Assembly: GCA_947311845.1 (NCBI GenBank)
Contig: CAMZMU010000059.1
Span: forward strand, 34,171,777 to 34,235,776
Length of the DNA stretch: 64,000 bases
Source of the DNA: Poa pratensis
Lineage: Eukaryota > Streptophyta > Magnoliopsida > Poales > Poaceae
Direction: 5' to 3'
In this document: piece after piece, positions 1 to 10,855 of the stretch
Position numbering within the stretch: the first letter of the stretch is position 1
How the letters are laid out: every line of letters begins with the position of its first letter
Translations under genes and position numbers: made by a program
The notes under the pieces: model-generated
What the model saw: only the letters and a program-made list of their open reading frames with translations
Database searches by the model: none
Told to the model about the DNA's origin: nothing

Positions 1-930
1 TTTCTTTGATGACCAATATATATACAGTTTTCTTGAGTGTTAAACCACATCAAAGCTTTGTCAAAAATTGGTTTTCAGTAGCTTAGTCCATACCCCCTAC
101 AGCGATACTTTTTTTAAAATATTCTGGTGTTGCCACGATTGTGCGATAGTTTCGTTTGGCTGCCACTCTCTACGGGCTCCATGTTCTAATTTTTTTAACT
201 CGGACTAAGTTCTGAGGTATTCTGCATCAAACCTCATTTGCATGCACATCTAGATTGAAATTATGTTGTCGTGGATATAGGGGCAGTATATATACGGAGC
301 CTGTGAGTTGGAAATGAACACAAGGTAGTTGGGTTGCTTCAAATTCTGGATTTGCTCTTTTTGCATGCATGGAATGCAAGATACTACCTATGTACTCCCA
401 CGGTGGATACACTTAGTCATTTATTGCGACTAGGGAACTTATTGATTTGAGGACTAGTCTATGTGTTGCTCCGTTCAGAGTCAAGGCTAAATATCCCTAT
501 TTTTTTTGCATCGTTAACACAATAATAATGAGTCATCATGAATAGTGGTTTCAGTATACGAATGTAAGGCATGTGATTAGTAAGAAAGGGATTACAATTG
601 GCACCATGGTTACACTGATGGATGAGAGAAAACGTCATGGTCACGCAACTACTGATTCGAGTAGGTTATTAGGATTAGTCGCTTTATTTTAAATTGTTGC
701 CCTTGAGCGATTCACGAGCTCGACAAGTATTTTCACTCTTAATAATTTATACTACAAATACATCAATTTTTAAAGGAATACTAAACACCTTAAAGCGTAG
801 GAATTCCCTATGCGCCTAATTGTACCAGTCGGACAAGTGATATTAGCACTTGTTAGCTACGACGCGGAAGAACGTTATGAACTTGAAAATGCTTACTCTT
901 TCTTGAAAGTAAGCCGGCGTGAGGGAAAAT
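1..930. other. Intergenic, no gene recognised
   Basis: AT-rich sequence with only short open frames and no recognisable protein, RNA gene or complete transposon. I see nothing nameable here. Confidence 0.5.
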
Positions 931-939
931 GAACAAAAG

Positions 940-1260
940 AAACATATGTCCCGATGCCTCCTAATCTTAACATGCTCTCGCTACCGAGGAAAGTATACAA
1001 ACATATAGATCAACACCGCAAGATGCATTGTGTTCATAGTTTTGCGACTACATGTTGTAAGCGGTGGGCACATGCATGCTTTTTATATGCCCGACATTAG
1101 ATTCCACCGTGGTGAGTTACGAAAATTTAATTTTCCACCCACTTATGATTTTATGTATCTTTTGCATAGAAAATTTGTTGTATTCTTTGTTTTGTACAAT
1201 GGTGTGCACCTGTTTTCAATGGATGCATCTGAATTTTTTCACAAATAATAACCCTTAACT
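940..1260 (-). repeat. Segment Y, copy D (reverse orientation)
   Basis: The reverse complement of this stretch matches 9300-9590 joined to 14506-14650, and also 54040-54480. Shared landmarks include the CCTCCTAATC...AACATGCTCT and GATGCATTGTGTTCA stretches and a short translated frame beginning near 1064 that resembles the minus-strand frame at 9307-9546. It is one of four partial copies of a dispersed non-coding segment family. Its identity is unknown. Confidence 0.65.
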
Positions 1261-1289
1261 CTGCGAGCTACACACATGAAAACTCACTT

Positions 1290-1770
1290 TAGTGTAACCG
1301 TGGTACAATATCTAATTGAAAATCACAATTCATGACGACTTGTAATTGTGTTAATGATGCAACAAAAAGGGGGGCCACTTGAGGCATGACTCTGAACAGA
1401 GCAACACATACAGTGAAACAAAGCATTCCACTGAGCAAGAGGCCAAGTTTGGGACATTATTTTCAACGTTCTTGGCATTCATGTGGCCTGTTGCAATAAC
1501 TTGACAAGGGTTAATTCTTGCTTCAGTTGACATGTAATTCCTTCTTTTTGCAGGAAGTTGGACAATTTGTGGATAAACCATGTTCCTTGTGTAATGCGCC
1601 AACCCAAAATACCATGTTACTTTTGGTCCGTGATTTGTGAATTTGTGTTGGTAGACACAATAGCTGGTTGTCTAGTCTCGTGTTCGTGACTAAGGATGAG
1701 GCGCAATAACATAAATTAAATGTGCTACAGTACTGTACTAACACAATAGAGAACTTGTTTTGAAGGTCGT
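1290..1770 (+). repeat. Segment X, copy D
   Basis: It matches 16130-17060 in the same orientation. Landmarks are AAGTTGGACAATT at about 1553-1566 and GTGTTGGTAGACACAATAG at about 1645-1665. Copy B carries roughly 400 bp of extra GC-rich sequence between these landmarks that is absent here. No coding potential is recognised. Confidence 0.6.
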
Positions 1771-2160
1771 CGACGGACATATATCGAACTAACATGTAAC
1801 AAGGGCGAATACGTGTACGCCCGCACATGCAAATACTTACATCGGTGGTCCAAACAAACATGGCAACCAATGCATTGTTCACAACATAATTTCTAATGCC
1901 TATCTCTCCCTCATGAATGGGTTATAAGTATCATGCTAATCTCTAAACATGCTTGGCATTTTTATTTTTCCACCACAACTTTTGGACCACCCATGTGAGT
2001 TCTCTTTTTGGTAAGCAAAACCTTTGTTCTGCTTGTAGATGGGTGCCCCCAATAATAAAGTCCAATGTTGCAATGTGGTCGTTGATCTGCCATCTCCTCC
2101 TTATGTTGTTGTAGAGGATTGCTATGAAAGAATCAAGGAAGAAGGCGCGACTAAAGCGTG
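1771..2160. other. Intergenic, nothing recognised
   Basis: Short open frames only. No gene or bounded element is visible. Confidence 0.4.
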
Positions 2161-2163
2161 AAC

Positions 2164-2412
2164 GGGGATCCTCTAACTTAGCCCACCCTGACTTTCCCTC
2201 ACTTTGGGTCACTGACATGTGGGGCCCACCAGGTGTGGGTCCCACCTGTCAATGACCCAAAGTCAAGCAAAGTTAGGGTGGGCTAAGTCAGAGGATCCAG
2301 CTACGTGTTTTATATGATTCAAGGCATCCCACATGTCAGTGACCCAAAGTCAGGCAAAGTTAGGGTGGGCTAAGTCAGAGGATCCGTCTCCGTGTTTTAT
2401 ATGGTTCAAGGC
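2164..2412. mobile_element. Fold-back MITE with a duplicated right arm
   Basis: The left arm (about 2164-2235) is the inverted complement of the right arm (about 2246-2298, ending GGATCC), forming a hairpin centred near 2232-2240. A second copy of the right arm plus its flank follows at 2330-2412, so about 82 bp are tandemly repeated (both copies continue with CGTGTTTTATATG). Long terminal inverted repeats with no coding sequence are typical of MITEs. The superfamily was not determined. Confidence 0.7.
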
Positions 2413-2688
2413 AGAAACGTGAACTATGGCTGTAGCAGGGTCGGCAGGTTAACCTTACAAAAAAAAAGTGAAGTAGAGTAAGATTCAGTTTCAAGGTTGG
2501 AGCCCTTCATGTAGCAATTTGTTCAGGAAAAAGGATTCAGATCACACTACTTAGATCACACTACTTATTCTGCATCTCTAGTTTAGAAGGCATGGTAGAG
2601 GAACCACCCAAGGCAATGACGGAATAGCCGCATTGCTGCACACATTCCAGAAAATTATGGATTGGGGCACACATTCGGAAATTCGCAT

Positions 2689-2990
2689 TGGCACCCGGGA
2701 GCATATGCTCCCGGTATTTTCAAAAAAAATTCAAAATTTGAAAACTTATCAAAAAATTCTGAAAAAAATCATACACGTACCTGACCATGTTGCTCACCAC
2801 CGTGTTTTTTTCGCGCCGAAATGACATCATATGCGTCCTGTACAAAAATGACAAATTTCCTGTCAGATAGCGGAAAAAAAACACGGTGGTGCGCAACATG
2901 GTCAGGTACGTGCATAATTTTTTTCAGAATTTTTTGATAAGTTTTCAATTTGCTAATTTTTTCGAAAATAGTGGGAGCATATGCACCACC
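2689..2990. mobile_element. Fold-back MITE of about 300 bp
   Basis: An inverted repeat of about 120 bp per arm (about 2689-2815 against about 2871-2990) surrounds a spacer of about 55 bp. Both arms translate to nearly the same short peptide on opposite strands. The arms end in a GGGAGCATATGC motif, which is itself part-palindromic on the left (GGGAGCATATGCTCCC). The sequence could form a long hairpin and a small-RNA precursor. No clear target duplication was found. Confidence 0.75.
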
Positions 2991-3085
2991 ACACATTTCA
3001 GAAAGTTAAGTATTGGGTAAATTCATTACGTAGCAAACTGCAATGATAATATTAGTCTGGGCCACAGTGATATCCAAGAAGGTGT

Positions 3086-3770
3086 TTTACAATTTGCCAA
3101 TAGCGATAAATTTTTTCATCCCCAGGAGTGTTATAAACTATAGCAAATAAACGACGAAGAGCGAAACGATCAAACCAAAGGGACACGAGATTTTAACGTG
3201 GAAAACCTCTCGAAACAAAGGAAAGGGAAAAACCACGGGCGCCAGCCAGCAATACTTCACTATATCGGGTGAGGTTACAAACGCCGTGGGTTTACAATGT
3301 ATGGCTTACCCCAACCGACGGCTTACAAGATGTATATATGGTGGCATAAAACCTTAGGTCGGCTGCAGTCCGACCAGCTCCCCGCACCCCCCTCCGTGTA
3401 TACCGGATGGACTTCTGACTCCGAGATGCTCTGCTCTCCTTCGTCACAAGTTGACCTTCATCAGTATAGAATTCGGATCATCATAAAACAACAAAGGAGT
3501 GCTCATGAAAGACGTATTAAAAGATTGCAGATGGAAATTAACACGATTAGTGCAAAATCAGAGAGCTCAAAGCAAATTTAGGGAAACACCATACTGAGAT
3601 TAACGATGAGCTCAACAAGCAAACATAAGCAAAAACATCCATGTCCTTCCCCCATCCAACTACTGCTACTACTGATCTACAAACAGTTCGTTGACATAAA
3701 ACGACAAGGCAGAGCATCCATCACATAGCTCAGACCGAAGAAGACCATGGCGAGCAGCTTATTCCGAAGA
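3086..3770 (-). repeat. Partial tandem duplicate of the HSP70 3' flank
   Basis: Outside the inserted LTR, this stretch aligns to 3769-4090, which is the 3' untranslated and downstream region of HSP70. Shared blocks include ACAATTTGCCAA, TTGCAGATGGAAATTAACAC versus CTGCAGATGGAAATTAACAC, and GACAGTTCGTTGACG versus AACAGTTCGTTGACA. The duplicate stops at the position equivalent to the HSP70 stop codon, so it contains none of the coding region. Confidence 0.75.
3129..3494. mobile_element. Solo LTR, Copia-like
   Basis: This insertion of about 366 bp starts TGTTATAAACTATAG and ends close to AACAACA. It is bounded by AGGAG at 3124-3128 and 3495-3499, a 5-bp target duplication (one boundary base is ambiguous). 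The uninterrupted sister sequence at about 3815-3830 shows the empty site. There is no internal region and no second LTR, so it is most simply a solo LTR left by LTR-LTR recombination. The Copia assignment rests on LTR style only. Confidence 0.7.
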
Positions 3771-4088
3771 TGATATTACAATTTGCCAACAGAGATCAAA
3801 CTAGTTTTCATCCCACGAGTGGCCATGAAAGAATTAAAGAGACTGCAGATGGAAATTAACACAATTCGCTCAGAATCAGACAACTCAGAACAAATTTAGG
3901 AAAGCACCATATTCAGATTAACGAAGAGCTGATAAGCTCAGTTTCAAAGCAACAGACAAACATGCATGTCTTTCCCATCCAACATCATCCAACAATCTAC
4001 TTCTACTGATCGACAGTTCGTTGACGCAACTGAAACGGTAAGGCAGAGCACCAATCACATAGCGCAGACCGAACAAGACCAAGAGAGC

Positions 4089-6993
4089 TTAATCCACCTC
4101 CTCTATCTTGGGGCCAGCGACGCCGCCCGACGGCACATCTTCGTCCATGCCCATGTCGCCGCCCATGTCCGGCGCCGCACCGCCCTGGTACATCTTGGCA
4201 ATGATGGGGTTGCAGAGGCCCTCCAACTCCTTCATCTTGTCCTCGAACTCCTCGGCCTCGGCGAGCTGGTTGCAGTCCAGCCAGCGGATGGTCTCCTCCA
4301 CGGCCTCCTCCATCTTCTTCTTGTCGTCGGCGGCGAGCTTGGAAGCGATCTTGTCGTCCTTCATGGTGTTGCGCATGTTGTAGGCGTAGTTCTCCAGCGC
4401 GTTCTTGGCGTCCACCTTCTTCTTGACCTCCTCGTCCTCCGCCCTGTACTTCTCCGCCTCCTGCACCATCTTCTCGATCTCCTCCTTGCTCAGACGCCCC
4501 TTGTCGTTGGTGATGGTGATCTTGTTCTTCTGGCCGGTGGTCTTGTCCTCCGCCGAGACGTTGAGGATGCCGTTGGCGTCGATGTCGAAGCACACGGTGA
4601 TCTGGGGCACGCCGCGTGGCGCCGGCGGGATGCCGGAGAGCTCGAACTTGCCCAGGAGGTTGTTGTCCTTGGTCCTCGCGCGCTCGCCCTCGTACACCTG
4701 GATCAGGACGCCCGGCTGGTTGTCCGAGTAGGTGGAGAAGACCTGCTCCTTCTTGGTGGGATGGTGGTGTTCCTCGGATCAGCGTCGTCATGACACCGCC
4801 GGCGGTCTCCAGGCCCAGGGACAGCGGCGTGACGTCGAGCAGAAGCAGGTCCTGCACCTTCTCGTTGCCCTCGCCGCTCAGGATGGCGGCCTGGACGGCG
4901 GCGCCGTACGCCACGGCCTCGTCGGGGTTGATGCTCTTGCACAGCTCCTTGCCGTTGAAGAAGTCCTGGAGCAGCTGCTGCACCTTGGGGATGCGGGTGG
5001 AGCCGCCGACCAGCACCACGTCGTGCACGGTGCTCTTGTCCATCTTGGCGTCGCGGAGGCACTTCTCCACCGGCTCCATGCACTTGCGGAAGAGGTCCAT
5101 GTTGAGCTCCTCGAAACGAGCCCGAGTGATGGTGGTGTAGAAGTCGATACCCTCGAACAGAGAGTCAATCTCGATGGTGGTCTGGGCGGTCGACGACAGG
5201 GTGCGCTTGGCACGCTCGCAGGCAGTCCGGAGCCGGCGCAGGGCGCGGGGATTGCCGGTCATGTCCTTTTTATGCTTGCGCTTAAACTCCTGGACGAAGT
5301 GGTTCACCATGCGGTTGTCGAAGTCCTCGCCACCCAGGTGAGTGTCACCGGCCGTGGCCTTCACCTCGAAGATGCCCTCCTCGATGGTCAGGAGGGACAC
5401 ATCGAAGGTGCCGCCTCCCAGGTCGAAGATGAGCACGTTCTTCTCGCCTGTGCTGGTCGCCTTCTTGTCAAGGCCGTAGGCGATGGCCGCAGCGGTGGGC
5501 TCGTTGATGATGCGCAGCACGTTGAGCCCGGCGATGGCTCCGGCGTCCTTGGTGGCCTGCCGCTGAGAGTCGTTGAAGTAGGCCGGGACGGTGACCACGG
5601 CGTTCTTGATGGAGCTGCCGAGGAAGGCCTCCGCGATCTCCCTCATCTTGGTGAGCACCATGGAGGAGATCTCCTCAGCGGCGAACTGCTTCTCCTCGCC
5701 CTTGTAGTTGACGACGATCATCGGCTTCTCGGCCGGGCCAGCGATGACCTTGAAGGGCCACAGCTTCATGTCGCTCTGCACGGACGGGTCAGAGACCCTG
5801 CGACCGATCAACCGCTTCGCATCTGCACACAGAAACAGAGCAAAGTAACAGTCAGTTGGATTGCCAACTATTGAAACTTCCAAACAGAAACAGAGGAAAT
5901 GGCACCAAGGGCAAATCAGAACACGCAAATCGAATGTGAACTTCTAATGTCACTATTTTATTTCTTCACTGGTAAAAAGGTGCATTTCGTTCAGAGCAAT
6001 ACAAAACACAGAAACAAAAAGCCTAACTAGATATGATAGGACAATCAGATAATACAGCAGAACTCGTGTTCAATTCGAAAAACTAGGATTTAACCTAACT
6101 AATCACCAATAGTACTACACCATGCTGAATAAAAAACAAATCAGTACTCTCTGAACAAATTAGTGTTCATCAAACTGTGTGACCATGAACATAGAACCAC
6201 CACGCTAAACGAAACTAGTATTAAATTTCAAAAACATGGGACTAGATTCGCGAACAGCCACACCAGATTTTCAAACAAGAGCAGATCTAATCCCACCTAA
6301 GAAAGTACATTTCGTTAGAGCAATACAGAATACAGAACAACAAGCCTAATTAGATCTCATATGATAGTCTAATCATACAGCAAAACTCGTGTTCAATTGG
6401 AGATACTATCATTCAGCCTAACTAATCACCAACACTACACCATGCTGAATAAAAAAACAAATTAGTACTGTCTGAACAAGTTTAAAAAAAAAGTATTCCT
6501 CTACTGCATCCTCTAACTGCTTGACCATGAACAGAATAACCACGCTGAACAGAACTATATAACAAAACTAGATCTAATCCCACCTAATCATGCCGAGCAA
6601 CAGAAAACCGCGCGCACTACCATATTCTGAAGACGAAAAAAGCCCACGGCAACTGAACAAGCTACACCGAGGACTAGTACCACGAACGAGGGTCGTAACG
6701 AAGAGGCGCAAATCTGACGGATTATCATATCAGAGCCCACGGGGAGGGAGGGGTGGGAAGCAGGAGGTCGTGAGGCACGTACCGAATACGGTGTTTGTGG
6801 GGTTCATGGCGACCTGGTTCTTGGCGGCATCTCCGATGAGCCGCTCGGTGTCGGTGAAGGCGACGTAGGAGGGCGTGGTGCGGTTGCCCTGGTCGTTGGC
6901 GATGATCTCGACGCGGTCGTGCTGCCACACGCCGACGCAGGAGTAGGTCGTCCCGAGGTCGATGCCGATCGCCGGACCCTCGCCCTTCGCCAT
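4089..6993 (-). CDS. HSP70: Cytosolic heat shock protein 70 (HSC70/HSP70), two exons
   Basis: ATP-dependent cytosolic/nuclear chaperone that binds unfolded segments with J-domain and nucleotide-exchange partners. Exon 1 is 6993-6783 (70 codons plus one base) and exon 2 is 5822-4089. The GT/AG intron splits an Asp codon just after NPTNTVF, the conserved position in plant cytosolic HSP70 genes. Visible signatures are IDLGTTYS near residue 11, [10 protein letters not shown] and [11 protein letters not shown] in the ATPase domain, then a substrate-binding domain and helical lid. The C-terminus is EEVD, the co-chaperone docking motif of cytosolic members. Expected length is about 648 residues, normal for the family. 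After about residue 419 two single-base deletions (near 4775 and in the GGG at 4758-4760) move translation through all three frames, after which the correct frame resumes to the stop. As given, the gene is frameshifted. Identity is certain; functionality is not. Confidence 0.95.
5823..6782 (-). repeat. HSP70 intron 1 with an internal tandem duplication
   Basis: The intron is about 960 bp with GT at 6782-6781 and AG at 5824-5823. Two diverged copies of a unit of about 320 bp are visible: around 5982-6215 and around 6306-6555. Both carry CATTTCGTT, AACTCGTGTTCAATT, ACTACACCATGCTGAATAAA and TTGACCATGAACA-like blocks in the same order. Whether the duplication affects expression cannot be told. 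Confidence 0.75.
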
Positions 6994-7126
6994 CTCTCTC
7001 CTCGGATTCGCTCGCTCGCCGCGATTTGCTTTGCTTGGTTTGGTGGTGGTGGAAATTGCCTTGCTTGGGGTTTGTGATTTGGTCTGTGATTTCGAACTGG
7101 GGAGCGGGGCGAGGAGACGGGAGGAG

Positions 7127-7203
7127 TTTTATGGCGGAGGAGATCGGCTCTGGAAGGTTCTGGCGCGGCCGATCCGGGCCGTCGGATCGGGGAGGTTCTG
7201 GAA
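7127..7203 (-). promoter_or_regulatory. HSP70 core promoter with heat shock elements
   Basis: Reading on the minus strand, a TATA-like CATAAAAC lies at about 7134-7127, about 135 bp upstream of the ATG. Two two-unit heat shock element cores lie just upstream: GAAGGTTC at 7153-7160 and TTCTGGAA at 7196-7203, both matching the nGAAnnTTCn / nTTCnnGAAn rule for heat shock factor binding. This supports heat-inducible expression. Function is inferred from motif and position. Confidence 0.65.
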
Positions 7204-7424
7204 GGTCCGGGATGGTTCTGGGTGGTCATGCCAGGGAGGTGATGACACACGGCGCGGGGTCGCCGGGGTGGGGTCATGGGGGAGCTCGTGGGTCCGGGTG
7301 AATCGGACGGCCACGTCGCCACGCGCTCGCGTAGTCACGCACGGGCCACACGATCTGAATTGGTATAGAACAGAAGAGGAACGACTCGGGAGGGGGAGTA
7401 CACGTAAACTTTTTCAAAATTCAA

Positions 7425-8570
7425 AATCGAAATTTTAAGTTTCAGAAAAACTGAAATAAAAATCCTACATGTGGACAATATCTTAATCTAACACGTGTGG
7501 AATTTCTTAATCCAAAATCCGTACTATTCTAGGTTACACAAAAAACATAAATCTGGCAAAATTTTAAGTTTTCTGAAATTTGTGTTGTTCACCACTCAGA
7601 TCTATCGATTTGTCTTTTTGCTTAGCCTAAATAAAACAAATGTCAAACTAAAATCTTGCGCGCTTGTAGATCATACCGCTATCTACATCTGGGATTTTTT
7701 CTCGAATGTTTTGAAACGTAAAAATGATTTATTTTTTTTTAAATGAGCTATGTATAGCTCGGCCCCCAACACTCCACTCTCGGTCACCCGAGTGCTTCCT
7801 TATCTCGTCCTGGATATCCTGGTAGCTTGCTTAGTCTAACACAAGTGTCAAAATTTGGAGGCATGGACGTCCGGCCGCAACAATACTATAGAAGACATGA
7901 AAAATAATATGTCCTTTGTCCGCAATATTTACATTGGCGGAAAAGATTTAATGAAACTTACTGTGAATGAGAACCATTTGAGAATGAATATTTCAAACCA
8001 TGCCGACAAGTATGCTTCCAATAATACATTAACAAGCATGAAGTAATAATAATTTGAAGCCAAAATATCCAATCGGAAATTTTGAGTCTCAAAAAATCCA
8101 AAATCAAAATCCTACATGTAGACAATATCTTGATCTACAAGTGTGCAAATTTTAATCCAAAATCCTTATTATTCTAGGCTACACAAAAACATAAATCAAG
8201 CAAAATTTAAAATATTCTAAACTGTGTACTGTTCACCACCCAATCCATCCATTTGCCATTTTTGCCCAGCCTAAAATACAACAAATATCGAATTAAAAAT
8301 TTGCACACTTGTAGATCATTTCGCTATCTACATCTGGGATTTTTTTCCCGAATATTTAATACGTAAAATGACTTTTGTTTTCTGAAAAAAATTAGTTATG
8401 TGTAGCTCGGTCTCCAAAACTCCACTCTCGGTCACTCGAGTTTTTCCTTATCTCTTCCTATTAAGAGGCATGGACAAGCGTCAAAATTTGGAGGCATGGA
8501 CGTCCGCCGCAACAATACTATTAAGGACACGAAAAAGAATGTCATTTGTTCGTAATATAGACACTGGACT
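7425..8570. repeat. Diverged tandem duplication upstream of HSP70
   Basis: Two copies of about 640 bp (about 7425-8065 and about 8075-8570) share blocks in order: AATCCTACATGTNGACAATATCTT, the CTTGTAGATCAT...CGCTATCTACATCTGGGATTTTTT stretch, ACTCCACTCTCGGTCAC and TCAAAATTTGGAGGCATGGACGTCC. Copy 2 is shorter. No protein is recognised in either. It may be a decayed transposon or a duplicated upstream region. Confidence 0.7.
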
Positions 8571-9112
8571 AGTTTGTGGAGATTTGGGGGGAGGGAGGGA
8601 GGGAGGGATCTAGGTTATTCCAGGCCGCTATGGGGCTGGGGACACGAACCAAACAAGACATAAACCTTTGATTGCAATGTTCAATGAAATTCCAAGCTGA
8701 TAGGATGGTACTACCAAGTACCAATGCTCTTCCTAGCACTGGTTGCAATACTGGCAGTAATGCAGTATCATAAGAAATATCAATACCTTTTCCAAACGTC
8801 TTCTTCGGTGGAGAGGGATCCGGATCCTTTTTCCAATCATTCTTAGGGGTCATTTTTGTAAAAAGTGAGGAATTGGTTGTATTTTTCTCTTCTTTTGAGA
8901 TCCTCCATGTAAAATATAATTCCACCGAGTAATTGCAGCTCTGGACACTTCGGCGTCCTCTCCCTACTAAGAAATTTTATTCGGCATAGTTGATCATCTT
9001 TTACATAGTTCATTAATTTTTTTTACCCTGTCTATAGTATTAACTTTGTTCAACCTAATAAAGTTTAGCTTAGAACAAAATATTTTGAAATAGATGCAGT
9101 ACTCAATTTTGC
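8571..9112. other. Intergenic, GGGA microsatellite and unrecognised open frame
   Basis: A short (GGGA)n tract lies at about 8587-8609. A 118-residue open frame on the minus strand (8569-8925) resembles nothing I recognise. No gene is supported. Confidence 0.4.
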
Positions 9113-9300
9113 ATGTCTCCATTTGGTAAAACACTGCTCAGCACATCGATCAGTGTGCATGTATAATGTGTGTGCGCCACTGAGTATCTGGAGTAACTGA
9201 AGTATTTTTTTTTTTTGCAGGTGCATTATTACTAGCATGTGCAATCAAAAAATATGGCGTGAGCAAGCTGGAGAAAAAAACATTTCATGTTTGCCCTTGT
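9113..9300 (+). repeat. Segment W, copy A
   Basis: It matches 56220-56345 plus 57173-57190. Shared blocks are TTGGTAAAACAC, GCTCAGC, GTGTGTGCGCCACTG/GTGTGTGCCACTG and GGTGCATTATTA. It immediately precedes segment Y. Confidence 0.6.
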
Positions 9301-9590
9301 GACAATTCATATGGCGTGTTTTCGTATGTTGATATTTATAATAGCTAGAAGTAAGGCCAGATCTTTTTGACAGAGTTTGAGATGTAACCATTGAAAATAG
9401 ACGCACAAAAATAAAGAAATGTATGAAATAAATCCGCTATCCAATAATACATCAAATCGTGTAAGTGGGCAGCAAATTAAATTGCCATGACTCACCACGC
9501 AAGAATCTAATATCGGCCATATAAAGAGCATGCATATAACCACCACTCACAAGAAGTCGGCTCGACTTATTGTGAACACAATGCATTCAT
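9301..9590 (+). repeat. Segment Y, copy A (left part; continues at 14506-14775)
   Basis: Together with 14506-14775 this aligns to 54040-54580 and, reversed, to 940-1260. The copy is split by the LTR retrotransposon at 9591-14505. The blocks AAGTCGGCTCGACTTAT and CTAGAGCATGCTAGGATTAG are shared with copy C. Confidence 0.7.
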
Positions 9591-10835
9591 TGTCGGGGAT
9601 GTAACCCCGGATACCCCAAAGTTATGAGGTGGTGGAGTTAATAAAAGAGATTGCAACGGGAAAAGATAGACGAAAGGGAAGAAAAACAACGTGGGTTGAT
9701 ATTGATTCTGCCCAGGCCGGCACACCCTGCGCTGGGCCGAATCTCCTTCAAACTCGGAGTGCACCGAGTCATCCAGCAGGCCGGCATAGCAACAGCCTCG
9801 GTGGGCCGAATTTCTTACCTCGGCCGGGTCAGTTTCCCCTGCCCCGAAGCAGGCCGACGCTGCTTCCCCAGCCTCGCCTCGACATCAGCCTCGGCTGGGC
9901 CATGACTCCATCCCGGGCAGGCCGGCGCTGCGTTATCTCGGCTGGGCCGAGTTTGGCCTACCTCGGCTGGGGCCGAGTTAGCCATATCCCGGTTGGGCCG
10001 GCGTATCCTTAGCCCCGAAGCGGGCCAGCTTGTCCCTCCAGCCCCGGATCAGCTGCTCCAAGCCTCGGTGGGCTGACCTTTCCAGTCTCGGCTTGGGCCG
10101 AGGTCTTCCTATCTCGGCAAGACCACAACCACGACGCCCCGCTTCAGTCTCGGGCCAGGCCAGCTTGGCCTCAGCACGGACGGGCTGGGATCCCGCATCC
10201 TGACTGGTCCGGCACTCCGATGTCCCCAGCCACTCCCTCGACAAGTACCAGATGCCCTGCCACTTCCAAAAGACAAGCGCTAGTGGACAAGGTTAAGGAC
10301 AAGGACAAGACAGGCCACGCCCATCCTGGACGTGGCTTAGCATGGCTACAGTGCGGAGGACGGTACGGCTCATGACGCGTGCACAGTGCGGACAAGACCC
10401 CAGTAGTCAAATCATATACAGTGTATGCATAGTGATCTGTGGGCCACCCCTTGTCCCCTGGGCTCCCTCTATATAAGGAGCACCAGGGGAACGCTCTCAG
10501 GACACGCCCCTGCGCGGGCTCACTCAGCCCCTTGGGCTCTCTTCTCCCCCCGCTCTCATGGAGCTCGTGCTAGCTAAGACCTCTTAGCGGCGATCTTCGC
10601 CCAGCTCGTGGAGCATTTGTGCCAACCATATGCAGAGGGAAAAATACACTGAGTAGGTTAGATGCTGCAGTAGGGGTTTTATCTCTCACGAGAGCCCCGA
10701 AGCAGGGTAAATCCTTGTGTTCATCTGTTCTTCCGTGTGCGCTCTTCGGCACGCTATCACTCCCCGAATCCTCTAGCGTCCATCGGCCCCAAACTCAAGC
10801 CATCCTATGGCATCTGCCGTGATACCACCACGACA
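9591..10835 (+). repeat. 5' LTR of the 9.6-14.5 kb element
   Basis: 1245 bp, TG...CA. A TATA-like CTATATAAGG at about 10470-10480 is a plausible LTR promoter and is also present in the 3' LTR at about 14140-14150. Confidence 0.9.
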
Positions 10836-10837
10836 GT

Positions 10838-10855
10838 TGGCGCCCACCGTGGGGC
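10838..10855 (+). other. Retrotransposon primer-binding site
   Basis: TGGCGCCCACCGTGGGGC begins two bases after the LTR end. The TGGCGCC start and position fit a tRNA primer site. The priming tRNA was not identified. Confidence 0.7.

Noticed and set aside
1943..2245. 100-codon minus-strand frame near 2 kb
   Set aside because: It overlaps the fold-back MITE arm and has no recognisable protein features.
4732..5874. Long open frame on the plus strand opposite HSP70 (about 380 codons), and other long frames at 3966-4793 and 4616-5140
   Set aside because: They are antisense to a well-identified HSP70 exon, have no recognisable domain, and are expected from the high GC content at third codon positions.
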